Below are positions 39,722 to 48,670 of a DNA stretch of 64,000 bases, piece by piece; the first letter of the stretch is position 1; every line of letters begins with the position of its first letter. The notes below the pieces were generated by a model. That model saw nothing but the letters and a program-made list of their open reading frames with translations, was not told the DNA's origin and did no database searches. Source of the DNA: Pyxidicoccus xibeiensis (GTDB lineage: Bacteria; Myxococcota; Myxococcia; Myxococcales; Myxococcaceae); NCBI RefSeq assembly GCF_024198175.1, contig NZ_JAJVKV010000008.1, positions 124,001 through 188,000 on the forward strand, in the 5' to 3' direction. Both the position numbers and the translations under genes were made by a program.

Positions 39722-40381
39722 GGACGGGAGGATGCGGATGTCCTCCTGGAACACGGGGTCCACTTCGTACTCGCCGAGGAACTCTCCGCTGAAGCCCTGG
39801 ATGACGACGCGCTGGCCCTGCTCCAGTTCGCTCACGTCGATGCCCGTGCCGGTATTGACGAACACGAAGGTGGGGCCGGTGCCATCATCCACCGCGAACT
39901 TGAACCCGAAGGGGGCGTCATCCTCGATTTCGCTGACGATGGTGCCCTTGATGCGGACGAGGCGGCCCTCGGTCTCCTCGCTCACCTCGCCCGTCTTCAC
40001 GGGGTGGGGTGGGGGCACGTTCGCCTCGCCCAGCACCTCGATGGAGGTCGGATCGACGCTGAGCACCTGCCCGAAGGAGTTGGTCAGCGTGCCCGTCACC
40101 TGGACCACCTGGCCGACCTGGATGTCCGCGTCGAGCGAGTCGAGGATGTAGATGCCGACCTTCCCGTCCTGGATGGCGAAGCCGTTGTCATTGGGGAAGA
40201 AGGCTCCGGTGAATGAAGTCGCCACGCCCACCACCGTCACGGTGCTGCCCAGGGGCTGCTGACGCGCCTCGGCGATGGAGTTGAGCGGGGCCTTCGCGAC
40301 GACCGCGCCTGGAGCAGCAACGAGCGTCACCGCGAGCAGCGCGGCCAGCCCGACCTTCCACTGCGTCCGTACCGTGAACAT
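39716..40381 (-). CDS. Secreted OB-fold (nucleic-acid/oligosaccharide-binding-like) protein
   Basis: ATG 40381 with AGGAAG upstream gives 221 aa and a clean signal peptide (VGLAALLAVTLVAAPGAVVA). Two successive OB-fold-like units follow: SIAEARQQPLGSTVTVVGVAT..FAIQDGKVGIYILD..DIQVGQVVQVTGTLT, and EGRLVRIKGTIVSEIEDD..FAVDDGTGPTFVFVNT..ELEQGQRVVIQGF. This pattern is typical of the periplasmic or extracellular OB domains often attached to nucleases, but no nuclease part is present. Ligand unknown. Confidence 0.75.
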   Translation of the reverse strand: MFTVRTQWKVGLAALLAVTLVAAPGAVVAKAPLNSIAEARQQPLGSTVTVVGVATSFTGAFFPNDNGFAIQDGKVGIYILDSLDADIQVGQVVQVTGTLTNSFGQVLSVDPTSIEVLGEANVPPPHPVKTGEVSEETEGRLVRIKGTIVSEIEDDAPFGFKFAVDDGTGPTFVFVNTGTGIDVSELEQGQRVVIQGFSGEFLGEYEVDPVFQEDIRILPSP

Positions 40382-40839
40382 AGGGACTTCCTGGTTCTGC
40401 TTCCCGAAGGAAGCGGTGAGCGCCCGATTCAATGGCGCGTCAACCCTTGTACGCCCCTGCTCGTGCGCGCGCAGTCAGACTGCGGTCGCAGTACCCGTAC
40501 ATCGGCACAGAGACTCTGACTTCTTCGACATGTGGAATAGCCCTCTGCTCGAACGCACACTGAGTTGCCCTCGCCTGCACATGCGCAGGCGGCGCGCAAA
40601 GTGGCTCACGCGAGCGAGGCTTTGCGTTGCCCCCGAGCTCGACGGTGTGGGCGAAGGTCAATATTGATGTCGGCGCGCCGGAACGCCTCAGCGCCAAATG
40701 TCGCAGCCGGTGCGGGGGGCTCGTGGCCGTGTCGGGACGAGCTCGCATCCCTGGGCCTCCATTGGGTGAGCGCTGATGCGTTCGGGCGCCGCGGGCCCAC
40801 ACGGCCGCGGTCCCCATCCACCCCACGGAGGTAGTCCCC
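40382..40839. other. Divergent intergenic region, 458 bases
   Basis: It separates the OB-fold gene (-) from a short lipoprotein gene (+). It is less GC-rich than its surroundings near 40480-40540. It contains a 13-base dyad, GCAGTC-A-GACTGC (40471-40483), that could be an operator. No open frame here looks coding. Confidence 0.4.
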
Positions 40840-41448
40840 ATGCTGCGTTTCGCCACGAAGCTGCTCCCGCTGTCCCTTCTCACCCTGTCCCTGGCCGCTG
40901 CCGGTTGTGGCGGCGCCGAGCCCTCCCAGGAGGCCGCCGCGGAGGTCCCCGTGCAGCCGGAGGTCTCCACGCCTGCCGAGCAGCACGAGCACGTCGCCTT
41001 CGTCAACAACGTGGAGACCGCCCCGGAGCTCAACCGCATCACCATCCACGAGTCCAGCGCAGGCGCTCGGGGTCGTGCAGCACCTGCCAGCCCTTGGGTG
41101 ACAGCGACAGCAGCTTGTCGGCCGCCAGGCCCGCCAGGGTCCGGTCCACGCTGCGCCGGGCGGCACCAATCGGGGGTGAGCGCCTCCACCGAGGCGGCCC
41201 AGGGGCGCCCTTGGAGGACCTCCAGCAAGCTCCAGGCGGGCACGCGTCAGCGGGTGGCAGGTCTCCAGGGGGCGCCAGCTCATGGATGTCTCCCTTCGGT
41301 GGGGCTCTCAACGGGTAGAGGCCCGCGCGCCGCTGGCGTCTTGGAAAATGTGCATGGCCCCAGGGAGGACCCCCTCTGGAACAGCGGGGCTCCACAGTCC
41401 TGCCAACAGCGCTCCGGCAATTCCTCACACGCGCCTTCCTGCTTGTGA
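40840..41448 (+). pseudogene. Lipoprotein gene truncated by a junction near 41054
   Basis: The first 71 codons look real: signal MLRFATKLLPLSLLTLSLAAAGC with lipobox, then an acidic linker and EHVAFVNNVETAPELNRITIHE. From about 41054 the frame runs antisense through a remnant of another gene, and the remaining 130 codons (Arg/Pro/Ser/Cys-rich) do not look like protein. The open frame formally ends at 41448 (202 aa). I take it as a truncated gene, although the short lipoprotein could still be made. GGAGG precedes the ATG. Confidence 0.55.
41054..41283 (-). pseudogene. Remnant of a winged-helix DNA-binding protein with two frameshifts
   Basis: Read on the minus strand from 41283, three frames join head to tail: MSWRPLETCHPLTRARLE, then LLEVLQGRPWAASVEALTPD, then IGAARRSVDRTLAGLAADK and LLSLSPKGWQVLHDPERL. 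Put together these make a normal winged helix (LLEVLQG-helix, recognition helix ARRSVDRTLAGLAADKLL, wing SLSPKGW). Two apparent one-base shifts, near 41229 and 41170, break it, and it ends abruptly where the lipoprotein begins. It was probably a small regulator or the DNA-binding end of a larger one. Confidence 0.55.
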
Positions 41449-41748
41449 AGCCTTGCAAGGGTGGCAAGGCGAGAGTGGACGGCACACGTGGGGAGACCCT
41501 CCAGGAACCAGGGCTCCAGCACGCACTCTCTGTCCATGTTCCTCGGGTGGCCCGATGTGTGCCTTTGGAAGGCGTCGTGGAAACCCCTTGGGCTGACGTT
41601 CAACAGAATTGCAACGTGTCTGGATTGCAATCGTTCATGCGCATTGGAAATCCATGAATTGCGCGGTTTGATTTGTAATTCAATTGGGGGCGGTGTTAGT
41701 AAGGCATTGGCTTCGGCCAACTCCGCACCATCAACTCAGGAGAAGTCC
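41449..41748. other. Non-coding stretch of about 300 bases before a secreted-protein gene
   Basis: Long open frames exist on both strands, but their Cys/His/Trp-rich translations and poor third-position bias argue against coding. Bases 41640-41700 are notably AT-rich (GGAAATCCATGAATTG, TTGATTTGTAATTCAATTG) and probably hold the promoter of the gene starting at 41749. Confidence 0.4.
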
Positions 41749-42309
41749 ATGACGAGGAACGTGAAGCGTTTCCTGGCTGTCTCGCTGCTGTCCCTCACGC
41801 CGTCGATTGCGTTCGCCGGGCAGGTCGAGTTCGGGTTCCCCGACCTCCTCTCCCAGCGTGACGAGTACGTCAGCCTCCGTGAGGAGGCGGTCCAGGTTCC
41901 GGTGCGGCGTGGGCCCGCGGTGCAGTCCATTGGCCCCGCCCTGGAGAACCTGCTCGTCCTCAACCAGACCGGCCTCAACATCTCCCTGGGCCTCCAGGTC
42001 CTGACGGGGACGCTCAACGGCGTGTTCAATCCCTACCCTGTGCCCACCGCCAACTACGGCGGGTTCCAGGTCAGCGCCCCCGCCCCCGCCCCGCTGATCG
42101 CCCAGCAGTACTACTGGACGGTCGACCCGGCGAATCCGGCCGGCGCGAAGACGTGCGTCTGGCGGGTGGAGGTCAGCGACGTTGGCGGCAGCTGCGCGGC
42201 GCAGGTCTTCTCCGGCACCTACGGCGGCGCCAGCTGCACCGTCGACGCGGTCAATTCCTTCATCGACCCGACCACCTGCCAGACGCAGATCGTCACCATC
42301 ATCCAGTGA
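41749..42309 (+). CDS. Secreted hypothetical protein
   Basis: ATG 41749 has CAGGAGAAG 5-12 bases upstream and yields 186 aa with signal peptide KRFLAVSLLSLTPSIAFA. The mature part has VQSIGPALENLLVLNQTGLNI, then LNGVFNPYPVPTANYGGFQVS, and a C-terminal domain with four cysteines (KTCVWR, GSCAA, ASCTVD, TTCQTQ) that may form two disulfides. The 96 codons upstream in the same frame lack coding character. I recognise no family. A possible extracellular or outer-membrane role follows from the signal only. Confidence 0.75.
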   Translation: MTRNVKRFLAVSLLSLTPSIAFAGQVEFGFPDLLSQRDEYVSLREEAVQVPVRRGPAVQSIGPALENLLVLNQTGLNISLGLQVLTGTLNGVFNPYPVPTANYGGFQVSAPAPAPLIAQQYYWTVDPANPAGAKTCVWRVEVSDVGGSCAAQVFSGTYGGASCTVDAVNSFIDPTTCQTQIVTIIQ

Positions 42310-42366
42310 GCCGAGCCGCGCGCCGCCCGCGGCCTTCCGTGAGGCCGCTGGCGGCGCGTGAAGCGC

Positions 42367-43683
42367 TCAGGGTTCCCCGGAGCTGGCGGTCTTGGGCGCC
42401 CTGGGGGCGGCGGTGACGGAGGAGAGCAGGGCCCGGCGGGCCGCCGCGAGCTGGCGGCGGTCCGCGTCGTTCGGGGCTCGCGTGAAGGCAGCGCGCGCCG
42501 GGACGAGGAAGCTGTTCAGCGCCTTGCCCTTCGGCAGGGCCTGCTCCAGCTCGCGCATCACCGTCTCCAGGGTGAGTCTCCACACGAGCGGGTCCTCGGC
42601 GTAGGGCCCTTCGAGCAGGAGCTCCACGAAGGCGAGCGGCTGGGCCACGCGCCGGTCTCTCCGGTCGGGCTCGTAGGGGTCCTTCTCGTCCCCCACGGCC
42701 TCCAGGTAGGCGACGAGGTCCTTCCGCTCGTCCGCGGTGAGCCCGATGCCGAGCAGCTTGTCGACCTCCACGACGGCCTCCGGAAGGGTCCGCGCCCGCG
42801 CGTCGTGGAGGTACGGCGGCGTGGAGACGAGCCCCAGGAGCGTGGGAGTCTCGTAGCGGTCGTTCCGGGGGCCGAGCGTGTGCACGCGGCCATCCGTGAA
42901 GCCCTGGCCCGGAGGATGGCACGTGGCGCACGCGTCACCGCCGAGCGAGGCGCGCGGGAGGTGGAAGGCGGCCTCGCCCCGGAGGGCGGCCTCGCTGGCG
43001 CCGGGCGCGAGCCGTCCGCGCGGGCCGAGCTTCGGGTTGGGCAGCGGGTCGAGCTGGTTCAGGTAGGCAACGAGCGCGTCCAGCAGGTAGTCCGGCACCT
43101 CCGGCACGGCGAACTCGACGACGATGACGTTGCGCACCTGCTCGCGCAGGCTGGTGATGCGGCCATCCAGAGGGTAGGGCGCGGTGTGGCGGATGCCGCG
43201 CAGCGTGGGGACGACGCGCGCGTTGAGGATGCCGTCATCCCCCGTGGGAGAGAAGTAGGAGACGGTGAGGTCGACACGGCCGGGCACCATGTAGGAGTGC
43301 TCGGTGTAGATGATGGGGTTGGTGGCCCCATGCGGGTGGCACGAGTGGCAGGACACGCCCATGCGCACGCTCAGCGGCCCGAGCACGCGCGGCGCATGGA
43401 AGAGCATCTCGCCCAGCAGCACGGACCAGGGGGTGCGCCGGCCGCCGTCCGTGTCCCCGGGGATGTTCACCCAGGGGAGGGTGCTCGCGGGGCCCCGGTT
43501 TTCGTGCGCGGACTCGAAGCGCAGCGCGCGGCGCGGCACCCGGGGCGGGAGCGGCACCATGGGCCGGCCCTCGAAGGTGACGGGCATCGCCACCAGCTCC
43601 TCGAAGGTCTTGGGGAGGGAGGACGCGGGCCCCTCCGAGGAGCCCAGGGCCATGGCGAGCCCCCATGCGAGCACCGGATGCAT
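42367..43683 (-). CDS. Diheme cytochrome c peroxidase/MauG-family protein
   Basis: The likely start is ATG 43683, which places a short hydrophobic signal first (MHPVLAWGLAMALGSS); an ATG at 43752 would add an Arg-rich tail. The 438-aa product has two CxxCH heme-c sites: CHSCH with HGATNP nearby in the first half, and CATCH followed by PPGQGFTDGR. LRGIRHTAPYPLDGRITSL, TPTLLGLVSTPPYLHDARARTLPEAV and ERKDLVAYLEAV are typical of CCP/MauG proteins. It should reduce peroxide or carry out a MauG-like oxidation in the periplasm. No obvious partner is adjacent. It is divergent from the beta-helix gene. Confidence 0.85.
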   Translation of the reverse strand: MHPVLAWGLAMALGSSEGPASSLPKTFEELVAMPVTFEGRPMVPLPPRVPRRALRFESAHENRGPASTLPWVNIPGDTDGGRRTPWSVLLGEMLFHAPRVLGPLSVRMGVSCHSCHPHGATNPIIYTEHSYMVPGRVDLTVSYFSPTGDDGILNARVVPTLRGIRHTAPYPLDGRITSLREQVRNVIVVEFAVPEVPDYLLDALVAYLNQLDPLPNPKLGPRGRLAPGASEAALRGEAAFHLPRASLGGDACATCHPPGQGFTDGRVHTLGPRNDRYETPTLLGLVSTPPYLHDARARTLPEAVVEVDKLLGIGLTADERKDLVAYLEAVGDEKDPYEPDRRDRRVAQPLAFVELLLEGPYAEDPLVWRLTLETVMRELEQALPKGKALNSFLVPARAAFTRAPNDADRRQLAAARRALLSSVTAAPRAPKTASSGEP

Positions 43684-43791
43684 GACTGCGAGTATGGGGT
43701 GTTCCACAAGATGAAGGCCAGGGGGCCCCCTGCGTCCCCATCGTCGCGCCATGGACCGTTATTGTTTCGGAATCCCCGGGTAGCTGGCTAG

Positions 43792-43813
43792 CCTCCGAGT
43801 CCCCCCTCGGAGG
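43792..43813 (+). promoter_or_regulatory. Hairpin that could hide the ribosome-binding site of the beta-helix gene
   Basis: CCTCCGAG (43792-43799) pairs perfectly with CTCGGAGG (43806-43813) around TCCCCC. The right arm contains GGAGG, the only good Shine-Dalgarno sequence, 10 bases before the ATG at 43824. If the stem forms, translation would be reduced until it is opened. Confidence 0.5.
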
Positions 43814-43823
43814 AAAGCCCCCC

Positions 43824-45287
43824 ATGCGTCACCTGTCCCTGGCCGTGCTGTTGCTGCTGTCCGGCACCAGTCTCGCGGCACTGAAGAACGTCTCCACGGT
43901 ATCCCAGCTCCAGTCCGCGCTCGCCTCGGCACAGGCCGGCGACGAGATTGTGCTCGCGGACGGCACGTACGACGTCAGCCAGAACCTGAGCTGTTCCGCG
44001 GAGGGCACCGCGGCCCAGCCCATCGTGGTGCGGGCGGCAAACCGGCATGCGGCGCGCATCCGGTTCAACGCGACGGAGGGCTTCAAGGTCTCCGGGCGCT
44101 ACTGGACCTTCGATGGCCTGGACATCGAGGGTGTGTGCGCGCAGGACAGCACCTGCGAGCACGCCTTCCACGTCACCGGGCACGCGGAGAACTTCACCCT
44201 CCGCAACAGCCGGGTCCGGAACTTCAACGCGCAGCTCAAGTCGAATGCGGTCCGGAACACCAGTGGCGTCTACGAGCAGCCGCACCGCGGCCTCATCGAG
44301 CACAACGAGGTCTACGACACGCGCGCCCGGAACACGGGCAACCCGGTGACGAAGCTCAACATCGACTCCGGTGACGACTGGGTGGTGCGTGACAACTACC
44401 TGCATGACTTCGCCAAGGCGGGCGGCATCTCCTACGGCGCCTTCATGAAGAGCGGCGGCCGCCGGGGCCTCTTCGAGCGCAACCTCGTCATCTGCACGAA
44501 GGACGCGCCGGCGGGCGACACGCGCATCGGCCTGTCCTTCGGCGGCGGCGGCACGGGCAACGCGTTCTGCGCGCCGGCGTTCGACGCGAACGTGCCGTGT
44601 GATCCGGAGCACTCGGATGGCGTCCTGCGCAACAACGTCATCATCAACTGCTCGGACGTGGCCATCTACCTGAACAAGGCCACGAGGACGCAGGTGCTGT
44701 TCAACACCCTCATCGCCACCACGGGCGTGGACTTCCGCTACGCCTCCAGCACCGGCGAGGCGCATGGCAACGTGCTGTCGTCGGTGATTCGCCGCCGTGA
44801 CTCCGGGAGCTTCACCGCGGGCACGAATCTCGTGGAGGTGACGTCGGCGACGTGGTCCACGTGGTACCAGGCGCCGCTGGCGGGCGACCTGCGCATCAAG
44901 GGCAGCGTCTCGCAGCTCATCGGCGCGGCCGCCGCGCGGGCCTCGGTGACGGGGGACTACTGCGGGCGGCCCCGGCCGACGGGGTCGGCCTACAGCCTCG
45001 GGGCGCTGGAGCACTCGCTGGGAGATTGCAGCGACGCCGGCACTGGCGGCCCCACGGATGCCGGCACGAGCGGCCCCGACGATGCGGGCACGCCGGTGGA
45101 CGCGGGCACGGGGACGGGGAGTGACGCCGGGACCACCGGAGGCGATGTGGACGCGGGCCCCAGCCCCAGTCCCAGCGACGAGGACCGGGACGGCGGCGGA
45201 GGCTGCGGCGCGGTGCCGGGGCTCGCTGCGGTGCTCGTGGGCTTGCTGCTGCCCATTGCACTGCGGCGCCGTGGCTCGCGGGCGTAG
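43824..45287 (+). CDS. Secreted right-handed beta-helix protein (PL6/chondroitinase-B-like) with MYXO-CTERM anchor
   Basis: A 487-aa protein with signal MRHLSLAVLLLLSGTSLAA. Residues 20-390 read as a parallel beta-helix of the chondroitinase-B/PL6 type: AGDEIVLADGTYDVSQ at the start, ISG-like turns (YWTFDGLDIEG, NFTLRNSRVRNF, GLIEHNEVYDTRARNTG, VVRDNYLHDF) and conserved K/R-rich loops (FMKSGGRRGLFERN). Polysaccharide lyase activity is likely but not provable here. A Gly/Thr/Asp-Ala-Gly linker of about 70 residues follows. The end, GGCGAVPGLAAVLVGLLL then RRRGSRA, is a MYXO-CTERM sorting signal: a Gly-Cys motif, one membrane span, an Arg cluster. This predicts cleavage by myxosortase and surface attachment. 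Confidence 0.83.
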   Translation: MRHLSLAVLLLLSGTSLAALKNVSTVSQLQSALASAQAGDEIVLADGTYDVSQNLSCSAEGTAAQPIVVRAANRHAARIRFNATEGFKVSGRYWTFDGLDIEGVCAQDSTCEHAFHVTGHAENFTLRNSRVRNFNAQLKSNAVRNTSGVYEQPHRGLIEHNEVYDTRARNTGNPVTKLNIDSGDDWVVRDNYLHDFAKAGGISYGAFMKSGGRRGLFERNLVICTKDAPAGDTRIGLSFGGGGTGNAFCAPAFDANVPCDPEHSDGVLRNNVIINCSDVAIYLNKATRTQVLFNTLIATTGVDFRYASSTGEAHGNVLSSVIRRRDSGSFTAGTNLVEVTSATWSTWYQAPLAGDLRIKGSVSQLIGAAAARASVTGDYCGRPRPTGSAYSLGALEHSLGDCSDAGTGGPTDAGTSGPDDAGTPVDAGTGTGSDAGTTGGDVDAGPSPSPSDEDRDGGGGCGAVPGLAAVLVGLLLPIALRRRGSRA

Positions 45288-45460
45288 GACCCCTCCACGC
45301 GAGCCGGGTCCAGCCCTCCCTGGAAGCTGGGAGCGCGTCGAGCTCACGGTGAAGTCCACCTGGGCTGGCCCGGTACGCGAGGGTGGCGCGAAGCGGAGAG
45401 GAAGGGGACGCCGCTGAAGGAGTAGAGTGCGCCGTTTCTACTTCGACAGGAGCGTTTCCC

Positions 45461-48400
45461 TTGAGAACGACACGCCGGGTCCGGGCACTGCTGGCATGGA
45501 CATTCGCGGTACTCGTGGGCTGTGGTGACATCGCGGAAGAGGGGGCCGGCGCAGAGGTGGCGCCTCGTGCCGCGCGGACGGAGCTGAACCTGGGCACCCC
45601 GGGGGTTCGGGACATCAACACCCGTCCGGTGCGGTTTCCCAACCTCGAGCCCGCGTCCGTGCCGCTCACGAGCACCGTGACGCTCTTCGCGGCGAGCGAC
45701 GAGCTGCGTGGCTCCGAGCTGTGGCGCAGCGATGGCACCGAGGCGGGCACGTCGCTCGTCAAGGACCTCTCGCCGGGGCTCGCCAGCTCGAAGCCCCGGT
45801 TCCTGACGAAGGCCCAGGGCGCGGTCTTCTTCGCGGCCCGCAGCGAGGAGGGCTGGGGAAACCTCGGCACGGAGGCCCTCTGGAAGACCGACGGCACCTC
45901 CGCCGGAACGGTCCTGGTGAAGCGCCTGCCCAGGGTCGACGACTCGGACCAGATCGCGGCCATGGCCCAGGCCGGCGGAACGGTGTTCTTCCTCTATGAC
46001 CAGAATCACGGACCGCAGCTCTGGAAGAGTGATGGCACCGAGGCTGGCACCGTGTTCGTCCAGTCCCTGGGACCTCCCGGGGACCTCAAGCTGCTTGCCG
46101 TGGGCAACACCGTGTTCTTCACCGCGAAGGACGCCACGTACAGGCCGGAGCTGTGGAAGCTGGACATGGGGGGCGCCGTGCGCCTCGCGACCTTCCCCTC
46201 CAGGCCGAGCTCCTACGCGCTGGAGCTCCTCACCCCCCTGGGGAGCACGCTCTATTTCGCCGCGGACAAGGCGCTGTGGAAGAGCGATGGGACTGCCTCG
46301 GGGACTGTCGTCGTGTCCACGCAGGCCTCCCGCATCTCCGAGCTGGTGGCCGTCAACGGCACGCTCTTCTTCGCGTCCGGAGGCGCGCTGTGGAAGAGCG
46401 ACGGCACGACGACGACCCTGATTCGAAGCTTCGACGGGGGCCTGAGAGGCCTCGCCGCGCACGGCACGGCGCTCTACTTCTCCGCGACGGAGGCCACCTC
46501 CGGCAGCGAGCCGTGGACGAGCCAGGGCACGCTCGCGACCACGCGCCTGGTGAAGGAGCTGGTCTCGGGCACGGCGGGCTCGGAGCCCCAGGAGTTCTTC
46601 TCCTGGAACGGCGGCGTCTACTTCACCGCCTCGACCTCCGCGGGCACGCGCGGGCTGTGTCGCACCGATGGCACCGCCGCTGGAACCGTGACCCTCAAGA
46701 GCTGGGCCGAGGCGGAGATGCCCTGGTTCATCAAGCCCCACCTCCTGACGCCCGTGGGCAGTGCGCTGTTCTTCACCGTGCCGGAGGCCCCCGAGGACCA
46801 CTTTCCGCAGCTCACCTGGAGGACCACCGGCACGGCCAAGACGACGCGGGAGCTGACGGGCCTGTGGGCGGGCACCCGGAGCTCCCAGGCCCGCACGCAG
46901 CCGCTCGCCGTCGTGGGCGACAGCGTCTACTTCATCGCCACCGATGGCACCCCCGGCGAGTCGCTCTGGAGGAGCGATGGGACCGCGGCGGGCAGCTTCC
47001 TGCTCAGGACCTACGCGCAGTTGGGGGACGAGTCCCCGACAGCCTCCTGGTCGGGAGCGCTCGGCGTGGGAGGGACCCTGTTCTTCAGGGCGGACGACGG
47101 AGTGCATGGTGTCGAGCTCTGGAAGAGTGACGGCACCGCGTTCGGGACCGCCCTCGTGCGCGACATCAACCCGGGGCCGGACGGCTCCTACATCGACTCG
47201 TTCGCCGAGCTGGATGGAACCCTGTTCTTCACCGCCTACGACGCCGTCAACGGCACGTCGCTGTGGCGCAGCGATGGGACCGGCGCGGGGACCGTCCTCG
47301 TCATGGCGCAAGGCTCCACCGGCGGCGTCAACGAGCTCGCCGTGATGGGAGGCGCGCTCTACTTCTCGACCTCCGCGGACGTGCAGGAGGCCGGCCTGTG
47401 GAAGAGCGATGGAACTCCGGGCGGGACGAGTCTGGTGAAGGTTCCGCTGGGGGGCGCCTGGTCCTACCTCCACGACCTCACGCCGGTGAATGGCGCCTTG
47501 TACTTCGGCACCGGCGATGGCTACGGCGTGGTGCAGCTCTGGAAGAGCGACGGGACGGCGAGCGGCACGGTCCCCGTCAAGACCGGGTTCGACAGCCTGG
47601 AGGAGTTCTATCCAGCAGCCTGGCAGGACTCGCTCTACTTCCTCGCGGACGACGGCCTGCATGGCTACGAGCTGTGGCGGAGCAATGGCACGGCGGCCGG
47701 GACGGTCCTCGTCAAGGACATCCTGCCCGGCCCCGGGAGCGGTGCGCCGCACTCCCTGACGCGCGTGGGCGGGCAGCTGGTCTTCGCGGCGAATGACGTG
47801 CTCCACGGTTGGGAGCTGTGGCGCACGAACGGCACGGAGGCGGGAACGGGCCTGCTGGTGGACCTGACGCCGGGGCCGGGCACCGGCTTGAGCCTCACGG
47901 AGGGAGACTTCGCCCAGTTCCTGGGCGTGGAGGACCGCGGGGTGGCGCTCTTCCCCGGGGTGGACGCGGCGGGCGGCGCGGAGCTGTGGCAGACCGATGG
48001 GACCGTGGCGGGGACCTTCCGGCGCGTCGACCTCGTCCCCGGTCCCGGCTCCTCCGACCCCAACTCGATGGCCCGCGTCGGCGACCGGCTCTTCTTCATG
48101 GCCGGCGATACGGTGAATGGCCGCGAGCCACGGTTCGTGGCCTTCCCCGCGGACCTGGGCTCGGCCTCGGGCGCCGCCGTGGTCCAGGGCTCCACCTGCA
48201 CCGCGCTGAGCCAGGTGACGCCCACCTGCACCCAGAACGCGCTGGCGCAGGATGCCTCGTTCTCCTGGACCGCACCCGTCTCGGGGACCTTCGTGTTCAC
48301 CACGGAGGGGTCCGGCTACGACACGAGCCTCGAGGTGTCGGACCCGGTCTCCGGCGCCTCGCTCGCGTGCAACGACGACACGGGCGAGACGCTCCAGTCC

Positions 48401-48505
48401 TCCGTGACGGTGAGCGTGTCCGCCGGGCAGACCCTGCTCATCACCGTGGACGGCTACGACACCGAGTGCGGCACGTTCCAGCTCGGCATCCTTCCCTCGC
48501 CGTAG
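45461..48505 (+). CDS. Lipoprotein of ELWxxDGT repeats with C-terminal PPC domain
   Basis: TTG 45461 has AGGAG 8 bases upstream and gives 1014 aa with a lipoprotein signal ending FAVLVGC. The body holds about 15-16 repeats of some 50 residues, each with ELW(K/R)SDGT..GT..VK and a LFF-A strand (for example SELWRSDGTEAGTSLVKDL). This is the ELWxxDGT repeat, which forms beta-propeller-like surface arrays in myxobacteria. The last 110 residues, from TCTALSQVTPTCTQN, are a pre-peptidase C-terminal (PPC)-like domain with YDTSLEVSD and two Cys pairs. No enzyme site is seen. It is probably an outer-surface or matrix protein. Confidence 0.85.
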   Translation: MRTTRRVRALLAWTFAVLVGCGDIAEEGAGAEVAPRAARTELNLGTPGVRDINTRPVRFPNLEPASVPLTSTVTLFAASDELRGSELWRSDGTEAGTSLVKDLSPGLASSKPRFLTKAQGAVFFAARSEEGWGNLGTEALWKTDGTSAGTVLVKRLPRVDDSDQIAAMAQAGGTVFFLYDQNHGPQLWKSDGTEAGTVFVQSLGPPGDLKLLAVGNTVFFTAKDATYRPELWKLDMGGAVRLATFPSRPSSYALELLTPLGSTLYFAADKALWKSDGTASGTVVVSTQASRISELVAVNGTLFFASGGALWKSDGTTTTLIRSFDGGLRGLAAHGTALYFSATEATSGSEPWTSQGTLATTRLVKELVSGTAGSEPQEFFSWNGGVYFTASTSAGTRGLCRTDGTAAGTVTLKSWAEAEMPWFIKPHLLTPVGSALFFTVPEAPEDHFPQLTWRTTGTAKTTRELTGLWAGTRSSQARTQPLAVVGDSVYFIATDGTPGESLWRSDGTAAGSFLLRTYAQLGDESPTASWSGALGVGGTLFFRADDGVHGVELWKSDGTAFGTALVRDINPGPDGSYIDSFAELDGTLFFTAYDAVNGTSLWRSDGTGAGTVLVMAQGSTGGVNELAVMGGALYFSTSADVQEAGLWKSDGTPGGTSLVKVPLGGAWSYLHDLTPVNGALYFGTGDGYGVVQLWKSDGTASGTVPVKTGFDSLEEFYPAAWQDSLYFLADDGLHGYELWRSNGTAAGTVLVKDILPGPGSGAPHSLTRVGGQLVFAANDVLHGWELWRTNGTEAGTGLLVDLTPGPGTGLSLTEGDFAQFLGVEDRGVALFPGVDAAGGAELWQTDGTVAGTFRRVDLVPGPGSSDPNSMARVGDRLFFMAGDTVNGREPRFVAFPADLGSASGAAVVQGSTCTALSQVTPTCTQNALAQDASFSWTAPVSGTFVFTTEGSGYDTSLEVSDPVSGASLACNDDTGETLQSSVTVSVSAGQTLLITVDGYDTECGTFQLGILPSP

Positions 48506-48670
48506 GCCCGTGCGCGACGTCTCGGCGAAGCACCGGAGCGTCACGCCACTCCCAGGGTGCGCCCTGCCAGCGCCGAGCTGGCCAGGGCGACGGGGTGCTG
48601 AAGCCCGCCGGCCGTGGGGTGGGGGTTTCCGCCGACCAGTCCATGTCGTCCGGATGATAGACCCTGAGCC

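Noticed and set aside
41280..41720. Minus-strand open frame of 146 codons
   Set aside because: It is Cys/His/Trp-rich with poor third-position bias and no homology I recognise; treated as chance.
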